A DNA stretch of 64,000 bases from contig CAZDZL010000004.1 in assembly GCA_964509885.1 (NCBI GenBank), forward strand, positions 49,993 to 113,992, in the 5' to 3' direction. Position numbers and translations under genes: made by a program. Under the pieces are notes generated by a model that was given only the letters and a program-made list of their open reading frames with translations, did no database searches and was not told where the DNA came from. Of this stretch, positions 8,976 through 16,478 are shown in pieces. Positions within the stretch are counted from its first letter, which is position 1. Each line of letters begins with the position of its first letter. This DNA comes from Palsa-1447 sp964509885. GTDB taxonomy: Bacteria; Verrucomicrobiota; Verrucomicrobiia; Opitutales; Opitutaceae.

Positions 8976-10493
8976 GTGCACGAGCTCGTCCTCTTCCTCG
9001 GCCGCTTCCACCCGGTCCTCGTCCACCTGCCGATCGGGATCCTCCTCGTCCTCGGCCTCCTCGAGGCGGCCGGCCTCGCCGCGTACTTCCCCGGGCTCAA
9101 GTGGCTGCCGGCCCTGACGCCCCGCCAGCGCACGCTGATCCTGGTCGTCGGCGCCGCCGCGGCCGTCCTCACGGCCGGCCTCGGCTGGCTCCTCGCCCAC
9201 GGGGGCGACTACGACCTGGCCCTGGTGAGGAGGCACCAAGTGCTCGGGATCTGCGCGGCCGGGGCCGCGGTGCTCCTCCTCATTGTCCACAGGTGGTGGT
9301 GGCTCTACGGGCCCCTCCTGGCGGCGTCGCTCGTCCTCCTCGCCGCGGCGGCGCACGCCGGCGCCGGGATCACCCACGGCAGCGACTACCTTACGGCGCA
9401 CATGCCCCGCTCCCTCGCCCGGGTGCTCGGGCTCACGCCCGCGCCGGTCCCCGTGCCGCGGGTCGTGACCCTCGACAACGCGGTCGTCTACGGCGATCTC
9501 GTGCAGCCCCTGCTCCAGGAGCGCTGCGTCAGCTGCCACGGCCCCTCGAAGAGCAACGGCGGCCTGCGCCTCGACGCCTGGGAACTCATCGAGAAGGGCG
9601 GCAAGCACGGCGCGGTCCTGAAGCCCGGCGACGCGGCCGCGAGCGCGCTCATAAGGAGGATCGACCTCGCCGCCGACGAGAAGGAGCACATGCCCCCCCG
9701 CGGCAAGCCGCAGCTCTCGGACGACGACCTGACACTCCTGGAGTGGTGGGTGGCCGCCGGTGCCCCGCGCGAGAGGCGGGTCGCCGAGCTGGAGCTTCCC
9801 CCCTCCGTGCAGGTGATCCTCGACGCCCGCCTGGCGCATGGCCCGGCGGACCTCCCGCCGGAGCGCGCCGCCACCCTCGCGGCCGCGGCGCGCCTCGCGG
9901 CGGCGCTCGGCATCCTCATCCGGCCGCTGTCACCGGACGGCCCCTGGGTCGACGTGACCGCGCGGATGGCCGGCGCGAGATTCGGGGACGGGGAGCTGGC
10001 GCAGCTGGCCCCGATAGCCGCCGCGGTGCAGTGGCTGGACCTCGGGGGCACGTCGGTCACCGACGCGGGGCTCGCCGGGCTCGCGCGCATGCGCCGCCTC
10101 GAGCGCCTTCATCTCGACGGGCTCAAGGTCACGGACGACGGGCTCGCCCGGCTCTCCCCGCTCAGGCAGCTCGAGTACCTCAACCTGCGCGGGACCCTGG
10201 TCACCGACAAGGGCATGCCGGCGCTGCGCTCCCTGCCCCGCCTGCGCTCGCTCTACGTCTGGCAGACCGCCGTCACCCCGGCCGCCGTTCAGGCGCTGGG
10301 CGACGCCCTCGTGGACAAGAGGAGGGTCGCCCGCTGGAGGCAGGGCCAGGACGACCTCGAGCGCAGGATCCGCCGCGACCGCTTTGACGGCAACACGGGC
10401 GAGGCGCTGGTCCCCGCCGAGATGAAGCCCCTCCCCGTCTCCTCTCCCGATGACAACAAGCCGGCCACGCCGGACAAAACAAAGGCACCCTAA
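8976..10493 (+). CDS. DUF2231-cytochrome c-leucine-rich-repeat fusion
   Basis: A 505-residue fusion. Residues ~1-160 form a polytopic membrane domain of DUF2231 type (LGRFHPVLVHLPIGILLVLGLLEA). Next comes a Planctomycete-type cytochrome c domain with haem motif CVSCH (residues 184-188) and a MPPRGKPQL loop. The last third has leucine-rich repeats (LDLGGTSVTDAGLAGLARMRRLERL and following units, ~345-430). The start is a GTG at 8976, 14 bases after the DUF1501 stop; upstream in-frame sequence is out-of-frame DUF1501. It would tether a mono-haem electron carrier and a protein-interaction module to the membrane. The next gene starts directly after its stop. Confidence 0.85.
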   Translation: MHELVLFLGRFHPVLVHLPIGILLVLGLLEAAGLAAYFPGLKWLPALTPRQRTLILVVGAAAAVLTAGLGWLLAHGGDYDLALVRRHQVLGICAAGAAVLLLIVHRWWWLYGPLLAASLVLLAAAAHAGAGITHGSDYLTAHMPRSLARVLGLTPAPVPVPRVVTLDNAVVYGDLVQPLLQERCVSCHGPSKSNGGLRLDAWELIEKGGKHGAVLKPGDAAASALIRRIDLAADEKEHMPPRGKPQLSDDDLTLLEWWVAAGAPRERRVAELELPPSVQVILDARLAHGPADLPPERAATLAAAARLAAALGILIRPLSPDGPWVDVTARMAGARFGDGELAQLAPIAAAVQWLDLGGTSVTDAGLAGLARMRRLERLHLDGLKVTDDGLARLSPLRQLEYLNLRGTLVTDKGMPALRSLPRLRSLYVWQTAVTPAAVQALGDALVDKRRVARWRQGQDDLERRIRRDRFDGNTGEALVPAEMKPLPVSSPDDNKPATPDKTKAP

Positions 10494-11549
10494 ATGAACC
10501 CCATTACCCGCAGATCCTTCCTCACCCGCTGCGCCGCGCTCACAGCCGCGGCCACCGTGCCGACCTTCTTCGTCCGCGCCTCCGACAAGTCGGGGACCGG
10601 CAGCCTGGTCGTCGGCTCGGGCGAGCACACGTACGAGTGCGTCCACGACTGGCTCCTGCCCCCCGACGGCCTCGTCTGGGGCGACACCCACGGCCTCTGC
10701 CAGGACGCCGCGGGCAACATCTACGTCGCGCACACCGTCAACAAGTCGAGCATGCGCGGCGAGGCCGTCGTCGTCTACGACGCCCAGGGCAAGTTCGTGC
10801 GCGCCTTCGGCGAGGAGTTCCGGGGGGGCGCCCACGGCCTCGCCCTGCGCACCGAGGGGGGCGCCGAGCACCTCTGGCACTGCGACATCAACCGCTGCAA
10901 GGTCGTGAAGACGACGCTGGAGGGCGAGGTGCTCTGGCAGCACGGGTACCCCCGCGAGGACCCCGCGTACTCGGCCGCGCCGATCAACTTCGTCCCCACC
11001 AACGTCGCCTTCGCGCCGAACGGGGACTTCTACGTCGGCGACGGGTACGGGTCGAGCCACGTGCTGCGCTTCGGCGCCACGGGGTCCTTCCTCGGCGAGG
11101 TCGGGCGCCCCGGGCACGGCGATGGCGAGTTCGACACGCCCCACGGCCTGTGGGTCGACGCCCGCGGGCCCGAGCCCGTGCTCGTGGTCGCGGACCGCGG
11201 CAACCGCCGGATCCAGGTCTTCACGCTCGGCGGCACGTTCATCCGGACCGTCAAGGACGAGGCGCACCTGAGGATGCCCTGCTACTTCCACGTGCGCGGC
11301 GACCTCATGGTCTGCCCCGACCTCGACAGCCAGGTGTGCCTCCTCGGCCGGGACTACAACGTCGTCGCGCAGCTCGGGGACGGGCAGGCGCTGAACGGCA
11401 AGGTCGGCTCGAGGCGCGACCAGGCCCGCCCGGCGTTCACGCCGGGCAAGTTCATCACGCCGCACGCGGCCATCTTCCTCGCGAGCGGGGACATCCTGGT
11501 CGCGGAATGGCTGCCCATCGGACGGCTGACCCTCCTGAGGAAGGTGTGA
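10494..11549 (+). CDS. NHL-repeat beta-propeller protein with Tat signal
   Basis: A 351-residue protein whose ATG directly follows the previous stop codon (taaatg). The N-terminus has a Tat motif (RRSFLTR) and a hydrophobic stretch. The body is an NHL-type six-bladed propeller, with repeats such as GLCQDAAGNIYVAHT, VAFAPNGDFYVGDG and GLWVDARGPEPVLVVADRGNRRIQVF. NHL propellers bind ligands or proteins, and some have hydrolase or lyase activity, so the role is open. It is the last gene of the six-gene exported operon that begins at 1565. A short gap separates it from the convergent DUF3185 gene. Confidence 0.85.
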   Translation: MNPITRRSFLTRCAALTAAATVPTFFVRASDKSGTGSLVVGSGEHTYECVHDWLLPPDGLVWGDTHGLCQDAAGNIYVAHTVNKSSMRGEAVVVYDAQGKFVRAFGEEFRGGAHGLALRTEGGAEHLWHCDINRCKVVKTTLEGEVLWQHGYPREDPAYSAAPINFVPTNVAFAPNGDFYVGDGYGSSHVLRFGATGSFLGEVGRPGHGDGEFDTPHGLWVDARGPEPVLVVADRGNRRIQVFTLGGTFIRTVKDEAHLRMPCYFHVRGDLMVCPDLDSQVCLLGRDYNVVAQLGDGQALNGKVGSRRDQARPAFTPGKFITPHAAIFLASGDILVAEWLPIGRLTLLRKV

Positions 11550-11575
11550 CGCCGGGCCCAGCCCTAGGAGACGGA

Positions 11576-11782
11576 CTAGAGCGACTTTGACCCGCGCGTC
11601 ACGCCTACCAGGCCCACGAGGGCGGCGGCGATGCCGCCGATCAGGAACCAGGCCGTCTTGTCGGTCGGGTTGCCCGTGAACGTGCGCGAGACGCTCGACG
11701 CGACGGAGTTGGAGGCATTGATGCCGTAGATGATCAGGACGATCCCTGCGACGACGAGGGCTATTGAGATGGCTTTATTCAT
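11576..11782 (-). CDS. DUF3185 small membrane protein
   Basis: A 68-residue protein with two membrane segments (AISIALVVAGIVLIIYGI and TAWFLIGGIAAALVGLVGV) joined by a Ser/Thr-rich loop, the layout of DUF3185. The start at 11782 gives MNKAISIALVV; the longer frame to 11815 adds 11 atypical residues. No clear Shine-Dalgarno sequence is present. The gene lies downstream of the BON gene on the same strand, with a strong terminator between them, so it probably has its own promoter. Such proteins occur with stress-linked envelope genes, but their function is unknown. Confidence 0.8.
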   Translation of the reverse strand: MNKAISIALVVAGIVLIIYGINASNSVASSVSRTFTGNPTDKTAWFLIGGIAAALVGLVGVTRGSKSL

Positions 11783-11842
11783 GTGTATTTGGGTTTTTCG
11801 GAGCATGCGCCCCACCTGTCAGTTGAATGGACCCTGCAATCC

Positions 11843-11875
11843 AAAAAAAGTGCGGCCGGCGTGAGCCGGCCGCAC
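11843..11875 (-). terminator. Rho-independent terminator of the BON gene
   Basis: An 11-base perfect stem, GTGCGGCCGGC (11850-11860) pairing with GCCGGCCGCAC (11865-11875) around a GTGA loop. On the minus strand the stem is followed by a run of seven U residues (A run at 11843-11849). It sits 23 bases past the BON-gene stop, separating that transcript from DUF3185. Confidence 0.9.
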
Positions 11876-11897
11876 CGTTGGAGTGATAACGGATGGC

Positions 11898-12638
11898 TTA
11901 GCTCTTGACCGTCATGTCATTGACGACCGACTTCACGCCGCGCGTGTCCTGGGCCAGCTTGGTGACAAGCGACTTCTCGGCGTCGGAGGACGCGACACCC
12001 GTGATGCTGACGACCGCGTTCTCGGTGACGACCTTGGTCGAGAGGGCGCTCGTCGAGCGGTGGCTCAGCAGCGCGTACTTGACCTGGCTGGTGATCGAGG
12101 CGTCGTCCATGTCGTCGCCGATCGTGGTCGAGCCGGGCTCCGGGGCCACGATGACGAGCTCGTTCCTGACCGACTTGACGTTGTCGATTTCCTTCGCGTA
12201 GACCTCGGTGAGGTCCTTCTGGGCGCGGTTCTGGACGGTGCCCGTTAGGGTGACGATGCCGTCCCTTACGTCCACCTTGGTGGAGGTCGCGCTGACGTTG
12301 GCCTTGACCAGCAGCTGGCCGCGGACCTTCAGGGCGATCCACTCGTCCGAGTGCTCCTTGTACTCGGACTTGACGACGATCTCATTGTCGACGCTGACGA
12401 CGCCGGGGAGGTTCTCCACGGTGTCCTCGGCGAGGGCCTTGTCGTCGCGGTCGGCGACCGTGCCCGTCAGGGTGACGACGCCGTCGTTCGACTTGACGGT
12501 GACGTGGTCGGAAAGGACCGTCTTGTAGTTATAGGAGGATTTGGCCGCGTCCTCGATCTTGCGATCGTTTGAGGAGGCGAAGAGCGCGACCGGGAAGGTC
12601 GCGGCGAGCAGGCATGCAATACGGACGTGTGTGTTCAT
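11898..12638 (-). CDS. Triple-BON-domain periplasmic protein (OsmY-like)
   Basis: A 246-residue exported protein with signal peptide MNTHVRIACLLAATFPVALFA and three BON domains (~28-95, ~98-165 and ~175-246). Each domain carries the characteristic VxxGVVTLTGTV-type strand (NDGVVTLTGTVAD, RDGIVTLTGTVQN, ENAVVSITGVASS). BON proteins such as OsmY are periplasmic, bind phospholipid and are induced by osmotic or envelope stress. The start at 12638 is chosen because residues encoded further upstream are Pro/Arg-rich and not signal-like. It is divergent from the ECF sigma gene across a region with ATGGGGT boxes, and it ends in a strong terminator. Confidence 0.88.
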   Translation of the reverse strand: MNTHVRIACLLAATFPVALFASSNDRKIEDAAKSSYNYKTVLSDHVTVKSNDGVVTLTGTVADRDDKALAEDTVENLPGVVSVDNEIVVKSEYKEHSDEWIALKVRGQLLVKANVSATSTKVDVRDGIVTLTGTVQNRAQKDLTEVYAKEIDNVKSVRNELVIVAPEPGSTTIGDDMDDASITSQVKYALLSHRSTSALSTKVVTENAVVSITGVASSDAEKSLVTKLAQDTRGVKSVVNDMTVKS

Positions 12639-12840
12639 TTGTTTTGTTTTTGGGGAGATGGGACCCCGGCCGGAAACGCCGTACGGGAGCTTCAATACCA
12701 AAGTGTCTCTGTCAGGCGGCGCTTCCCCCGGCCCTGCGGGCGCCGCGGGCGGCTTTCTCGCACCCTTGCGGGGCGGGGGCATGGGCGGGTGTCTGATGCG
12801 TTGCCATGGGGGGACTCTACAGGGAACGCGCCCGCGCCGC

Positions 12841-12890
12841 CATGGGGTGTAGGACCGATAGTAGTTCACCCCATGGGACTTCACCCCATT
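12841..12890. promoter_or_regulatory. ATGGGGT boxes between the BON and sigma-factor genes
   Basis: A 9-base inverted repeat, CATGGGGTG (12841-12849) and CACCCCATG (12867-12875), plus a third box CACCCCATT (12882-12890), within the 289-base divergent region. The core ATGGGGT recurs in the two other divergent regions of this island, suggesting a shared regulator-binding or promoter element. A GGGAAC sequence about 17 bases upstream of the first box could instead mark an ECF-type -35. No experimental support. Confidence 0.45.
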
Positions 12891-12927
12891 TCAGTCCGCA
12901 CCCATCGCGTGTACCTTCCACCTCGCA

Positions 12928-13674
12928 ATGGTCGCTTCCAACTCACAGCTAGGCTCACCTACAAAGACAGCGCCCGGGGGAAAGGGTCCCACCAATCGCT
13001 CCATAATCTCGCGGCAGGAGGCCGAGTACGACGCCAAGCTCGTGCGCCGCTTCAACGCGGGGGACGAGGAGGCCTTCGTCGAGATCATCTCCAGGTACCG
13101 CAGCAAGATGTTCTCCATCGCGCTCTGCCACCTGCGCAACCACTCCGACGCCGAGGAGATCACCCAGGACACGTTCATACGGGCCCACCGGGGCCTGGCG
13201 CGCTTCAGGGGCGACTCCTCCCTCGCGACATGGCTGCACCGCATCGCCTTCAACCTCTCGCGCAACCGCTTCAAGTACTACTACTGCCGGCGCCGGCACG
13301 CGATGCTGTCGCTTGACTGCGCGTTCAGCGACGACAACCAGGCCACCTTCTCGGACCTCATCGCGAGCGACGCCCCCAGCCCGGCCCGCGAGGCGGCCTC
13401 CGGCGAGTTCTCGGAGCTCGTCTCCGGGTGCATGGAGAAGCTCGGGTCGCGCCAGCGCGAGATCCTCATCCTGCGCAACGGCCTGAACAAGTCCTACGGT
13501 GAGATCGCCCGCTCTCTGAAGATCAGCATCGGCACCGTGAAGAGCCGCATCGGGCGCGCCCGCGAGAAGCTTCGCCAGCTCCTCTCCGAGGCCTACCCCG
13601 ACCTGCCCGCGGACGCCTCCCCCTTCGACTGGTTTGAGCCGATCCGCTCGGCCGGCCGCATCGAGGTCGCCTGA
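12928..13674 (+). CDS. ECF-type RNA polymerase sigma factor
   Basis: A 248-residue sigma-70 family protein of the extracytoplasmic-function class with regions 2 and 4 only. Region 2 is visible from about residue 40 (LVRRFNAGDEEAFVEIISRY, then DAEEITQDTFIRAHRGLARFRG and LATWLHRIAFNLSRNRF). Region 4 is SRQREILILRNGLNKSYGEI and the helix-turn-helix ISIGTVKSRIGRAREKLR. The N-terminal ~30 residues are polar and probably disordered. No anti-sigma gene is adjacent. The divergent BON gene and the two-component pair beyond it make an envelope or osmotic stress role likely, by inference. The ATGGGGT boxes lie just upstream. Confidence 0.92.
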   Translation: MVASNSQLGSPTKTAPGGKGPTNRSIISRQEAEYDAKLVRRFNAGDEEAFVEIISRYRSKMFSIALCHLRNHSDAEEITQDTFIRAHRGLARFRGDSSLATWLHRIAFNLSRNRFKYYYCRRRHAMLSLDCAFSDDNQATFSDLIASDAPSPAREAASGEFSELVSGCMEKLGSRQREILILRNGLNKSYGEIARSLKISIGTVKSRIGRAREKLRQLLSEAYPDLPADASPFDWFEPIRSAGRIEVA

Positions 13675-13728
13675 GCCCGCCGCGGGGGCTGCGGCTACCC
13701 TCCCCGGGCAGGCGCCGGGACCGGCCGC

Positions 13729-14406
13729 TCAGACGATCGTCACCTGGACGCTGCTCTCGATGATCCCCTGCGCGATGGCGTAGCGGGTGAGGCCCGCCGT
13801 GTCGTGGATGTTCAGCTTGTCCATCAGGTGCTGCCTGTGCTTCTCGACCGTCTTGATGCTGATCTTCAGCCCGTCGGCCACCTGCTTGTTGGCGTGGCCC
13901 TCGGCGACAAGCTGGATGACCTCCAGCTCGCGCGACGTGAGGCCCGTGGCCTTCTTGATCATCAGGCCGCCGATCTTGTCCGGCTTCTGGTAGTGGTCGC
14001 GCAGGCGCTTTGAGACCTGCGGGCTGTAAAACGCGTTGCCCGCCATGATCTCGTGGATCGCCTTCGCCAGGATCTGGGCGGACGTCTGCTTTATGAGGAA
14101 GCCGACCGCGCCGACGGCGATCACCCTGTCGATGTAGGCGTCGTCGCTGTGCGCCGATAGGATCAGCACCTTCGTCCCAGGCTTCTTCGCCAGAATCTGG
14201 CGCGTGGCCTCGAGGCCGTTGAGCAGCGGCATCGCGATGTCCATGACGACGACGTCGGGACTCAGCGACAGGGCCATGTCCACGGCCTCGCGCCCGTTGT
14301 GGGCCTCTCCCACGACGGCGATGCCGGCGTCGGCGGCGAGGAGGGCCCTGAGCCCCTCCCTGACAATGGTGTGGTCGTCTGCGAGAAGGGTCTTGATGGT
14401 TTTCAT
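13729..14406 (-). CDS. NarL/FixJ-family response regulator
   Basis: A 225-residue two-component response regulator. The receiver domain has the acidic pocket at ADDH (Asp10-Asp11), phospho-acceptor Asp56 in VVVMDIAMP and the conserved Lys106 in GFLIKQ. The C-terminal LuxR-type helix-turn-helix is LTSRELEVIQLVAEGHANKQ followed by ISIKTVEKHRQHLMDKL. Phosphorylation by the neighbouring kinase would promote DNA binding. The kinase gene ends 14 bases upstream on the same strand, so the two are probably co-transcribed, kinase first. It is convergent with the ECF sigma gene. Confidence 0.95.
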   Translation of the reverse strand: MKTIKTLLADDHTIVREGLRALLAADAGIAVVGEAHNGREAVDMALSLSPDVVVMDIAMPLLNGLEATRQILAKKPGTKVLILSAHSDDAYIDRVIAVGAVGFLIKQTSAQILAKAIHEIMAGNAFYSPQVSKRLRDHYQKPDKIGGLMIKKATGLTSRELEVIQLVAEGHANKQVADGLKISIKTVEKHRQHLMDKLNIHDTAGLTRYAIAQGIIESSVQVTIV

Positions 14407-14420
14407 AATGGATTTGGGGC

Positions 14421-15545
14421 TTACTGGCGATTGAAGGGTATAGTGGCGAAAATCGTGGTGCCGCGGCCGGGCATGGAATCGACCTGGAAGGTGCCGCCGA
14501 CCATCTCGACGCGCTCGCGCATCCCGATGAGACCAAGGCGCTTGTTCTTCCTGGAGTCGAGTACCTTCGCGACGTCGAAGGACCTGCCGTTGTCCTTGAT
14601 CTCCATGACGACGGCCTGGGGCAGCTCCTTGATTTCGACGCTCACCTTGCTCGCCTTCGCATGCTGCGAGATGTTGACGAGCGCGGCCTGCGCCACTCGG
14701 TAGAGCACCGTCCGCTTGTCGTTGCTCAGCCTCTCGACGCCGGCGAAGATCTTGAAGCCGACATGCAGCCCCGTCCTCGCGGTGAACGCATTCATGTAGG
14801 CGTGCAGGGCGGGAATGAGCCCCAGGTCGTCAAGGAGGGTCGGGCGCAGGTCCCGGGCGAACTGGTGGACGATGTTGACCGACTTTTCCACGAGGCGCTG
14901 CGTGTAGCTGATGTGCTTTGAGAAGCTCTCCTTGCTGACGCCGGACTCGATCTTGAGCGACGCGAGCTGGACGTTTATCCCCGTGAGCGTCTGGACGATC
15001 TCGTCATGGAGCTCGCGGCTGATCTCCTTGCGCTCCTCCTCCTGGGCGGAGAGCACCTGGTGGGAGAGGTGCCGCAGCCGCAGCTGCATCTGGCGGGCCT
15101 CCCTGAGGAGGACCTTGTGGTGCTTCTCGCTCAGCCGGAGCGAGCTATCCGCGGACTTCCTGTGGAGCACCTCGACCTTCAGCCGCCTGTTGGAGGCGGC
15201 CAGCTCGTTGGTCCGCCGCAGGAGCGCCAGGTTTGAGAGCCTCAGCTCGGATATGCTCTCGAGCATCGCCCTGTGGGTCTTCTCGACGGGGGTGAGCACG
15301 TCGAGGAAGAAGACGCCCGCGCGCTTGACCGTCTGCGTCCGCATGGCCGCCGTGCACCCGGGGGGCATGAGCGTGATGAGCGAACGGCCGTGGATGTCGG
15401 CGAGGTCAAGCGTCTCCAGCCCCTCTGAAACCGCCCTGCGTCCCAGCGCCGCCGCCCCTGCCGAGGGGACCCGCCAGCCTCCGCCCAGGTGCCTGCGCAG
15501 GTGCCTGTGGTAGCTCCTTGAAAGGCTGAGCAGCTTTTTCTTCAA
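14421..15545 (-). CDS. Cytosolic NarL-type sensor histidine kinase
   Basis: A 374-residue HisKA_3-family kinase without a convincing transmembrane segment. Residues ~85-170 form a long charged coiled-coil region. The dimerisation/phospho-acceptor box ERKEISRELHDEIVQTLTGI places the acceptor at His180. The C-terminal HATPase_c domain has DNGRSFD, GLIGMRERVEMVGG and GRGTTIFATIPF. The N-box reads QAALVNISQHAKAS, where most relatives have Glu at the second position (QEALTN), so this otherwise conserved residue is replaced by Ala. The start is a TTG at 15545 (MKKKLLSLSRSYHRH). It pairs with the response regulator 14 bases downstream. Confidence 0.9.
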   Translation of the reverse strand: MKKKLLSLSRSYHRHLRRHLGGGWRVPSAGAAALGRRAVSEGLETLDLADIHGRSLITLMPPGCTAAMRTQTVKRAGVFFLDVLTPVEKTHRAMLESISELRLSNLALLRRTNELAASNRRLKVEVLHRKSADSSLRLSEKHHKVLLREARQMQLRLRHLSHQVLSAQEEERKEISRELHDEIVQTLTGINVQLASLKIESGVSKESFSKHISYTQRLVEKSVNIVHQFARDLRPTLLDDLGLIPALHAYMNAFTARTGLHVGFKIFAGVERLSNDKRTVLYRVAQAALVNISQHAKASKVSVEIKELPQAVVMEIKDNGRSFDVAKVLDSRKNKRLGLIGMRERVEMVGGTFQVDSMPGRGTTIFATIPFNRQ

Positions 15546-15665
15546 GATGTGGTCGGTTCCGCGGGGATTTATCCGTCACGCGTCCCTGGGCCCGGCGGCT
15601 TGCGCGCTGCCGGGACACGATCCGAACCCCAATCCTCGAAAATATCAGGGGGCGCCGACCAGGTC

Positions 15666-15717
15666 GATGGGGTAAAACCCCACCCCTCCCCCGTCCCACG
15701 CGGGTGAACACCCCATT
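15666..15717. promoter_or_regulatory. ATGGGGT boxes between kinase and HicA-like gene
   Basis: GATGGGGTAAAACCCCAC (15666-15683) is a small inverted repeat (TGGGG/CCCCA). A second box, CACCCCATT (15709-15717), is identical to one at 12882-12890. Both lie in the 246-base divergent region between the histidine kinase start and the HicA-like/eRF1-like gene. Part of the proposed shared motif of this island. Confidence 0.42.
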
Positions 15718-15791
15718 CCCACCCCCCAGCACCGCTGCTATTGTGGTCTGCCCGGCGGCCAAAGTCGCTGAGCCAACATCCCTTACACACC

Positions 15792-16478
15792 TTGAACCCC
15801 ACCCACACCCTCAGCGGCTCGCACCTGCGTACCTACACGGCGATCCTCCAGCACCCCGCCTCGCACAACCTCGAGTGGCGCGACGTCCGGAGCCTCTTCA
15901 ACCACATCGCCGACGTCGTCGAGCAGCCGAATGGCAACCTGAGGGTGACCCGCAACGGCCAGGTCCTCGTCATGCACACGCACAGGACGAAGGACGTGGC
16001 CGAGATCGAGGAGCTGATGGAGCTGCGGCACTTCATCGAGCGCTCCGAGGCCGCGGCCCCGGCGGCCGAGGCGGGGGCCGCCCAGTGGCTCGTCGTCATC
16101 AACCACCATGAGGCCCGGATCTACCGCTCGGAGATGGCCGGCACCCTTCCCGAGCGGATCATGCCCCACGAGCCGACGGATTTCTTCAGGCACGCCCACA
16201 ACTCGAAGGACTTCTCGAGGGGCAAGGAGAAGCCGGACCCCAACACCTTCTTCGAGCCGGTCGCCGAGGCCCTCGCGGGGACCGCCAGGATCCTCGTCTT
16301 CGGCACGGGCAAGGGCACGAGCAGCGAGATGGAGCAGTTCGTCTCCTGGCTGGGACAGCACCATGCCGGCACGGCCGCCCGCATCATAGGCACGCAGGTG
16401 ATCGATGAGCACCACCTGAGCGAGGCCCAGCTCCTGTCAAAGGCGCGCGGGTTCCACTCGGGACTCCCCGCGACCTAG
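15792..16478 (+). CDS. HicA-like plus eRF1/host-attachment-like protein
   Basis: A 228-residue protein of two parts. Residues ~10-70 (RDVRSLFNHIADVVEQPNGN, then RVTRNGQVLVMH) resemble the small HicA-type RNA-binding fold. Residues ~100-228 (WLVVINHHEARIYRSEMAGT, ending LLSKARGF) resemble the eRF1 domain-3/host-attachment family that folds like a translation factor domain. Both are recognised by pattern only. The start is uncertain: the TTG at 15792 gives MNPTHTLSGSHLRTY, and another TTG at 15741 would add 17 atypical residues. It is divergent from the histidine kinase and shares an ATGGGGT-box region with it. Its 3' end overlaps the convergent PhyH gene by 4 bases. Confidence 0.65.
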   Translation: MNPTHTLSGSHLRTYTAILQHPASHNLEWRDVRSLFNHIADVVEQPNGNLRVTRNGQVLVMHTHRTKDVAEIEELMELRHFIERSEAAAPAAEAGAAQWLVVINHHEARIYRSEMAGTLPERIMPHEPTDFFRHAHNSKDFSRGKEKPDPNTFFEPVAEALAGTARILVFGTGKGTSSEMEQFVSWLGQHHAGTAARIIGTQVIDEHHLSEAQLLSKARGFHSGLPAT

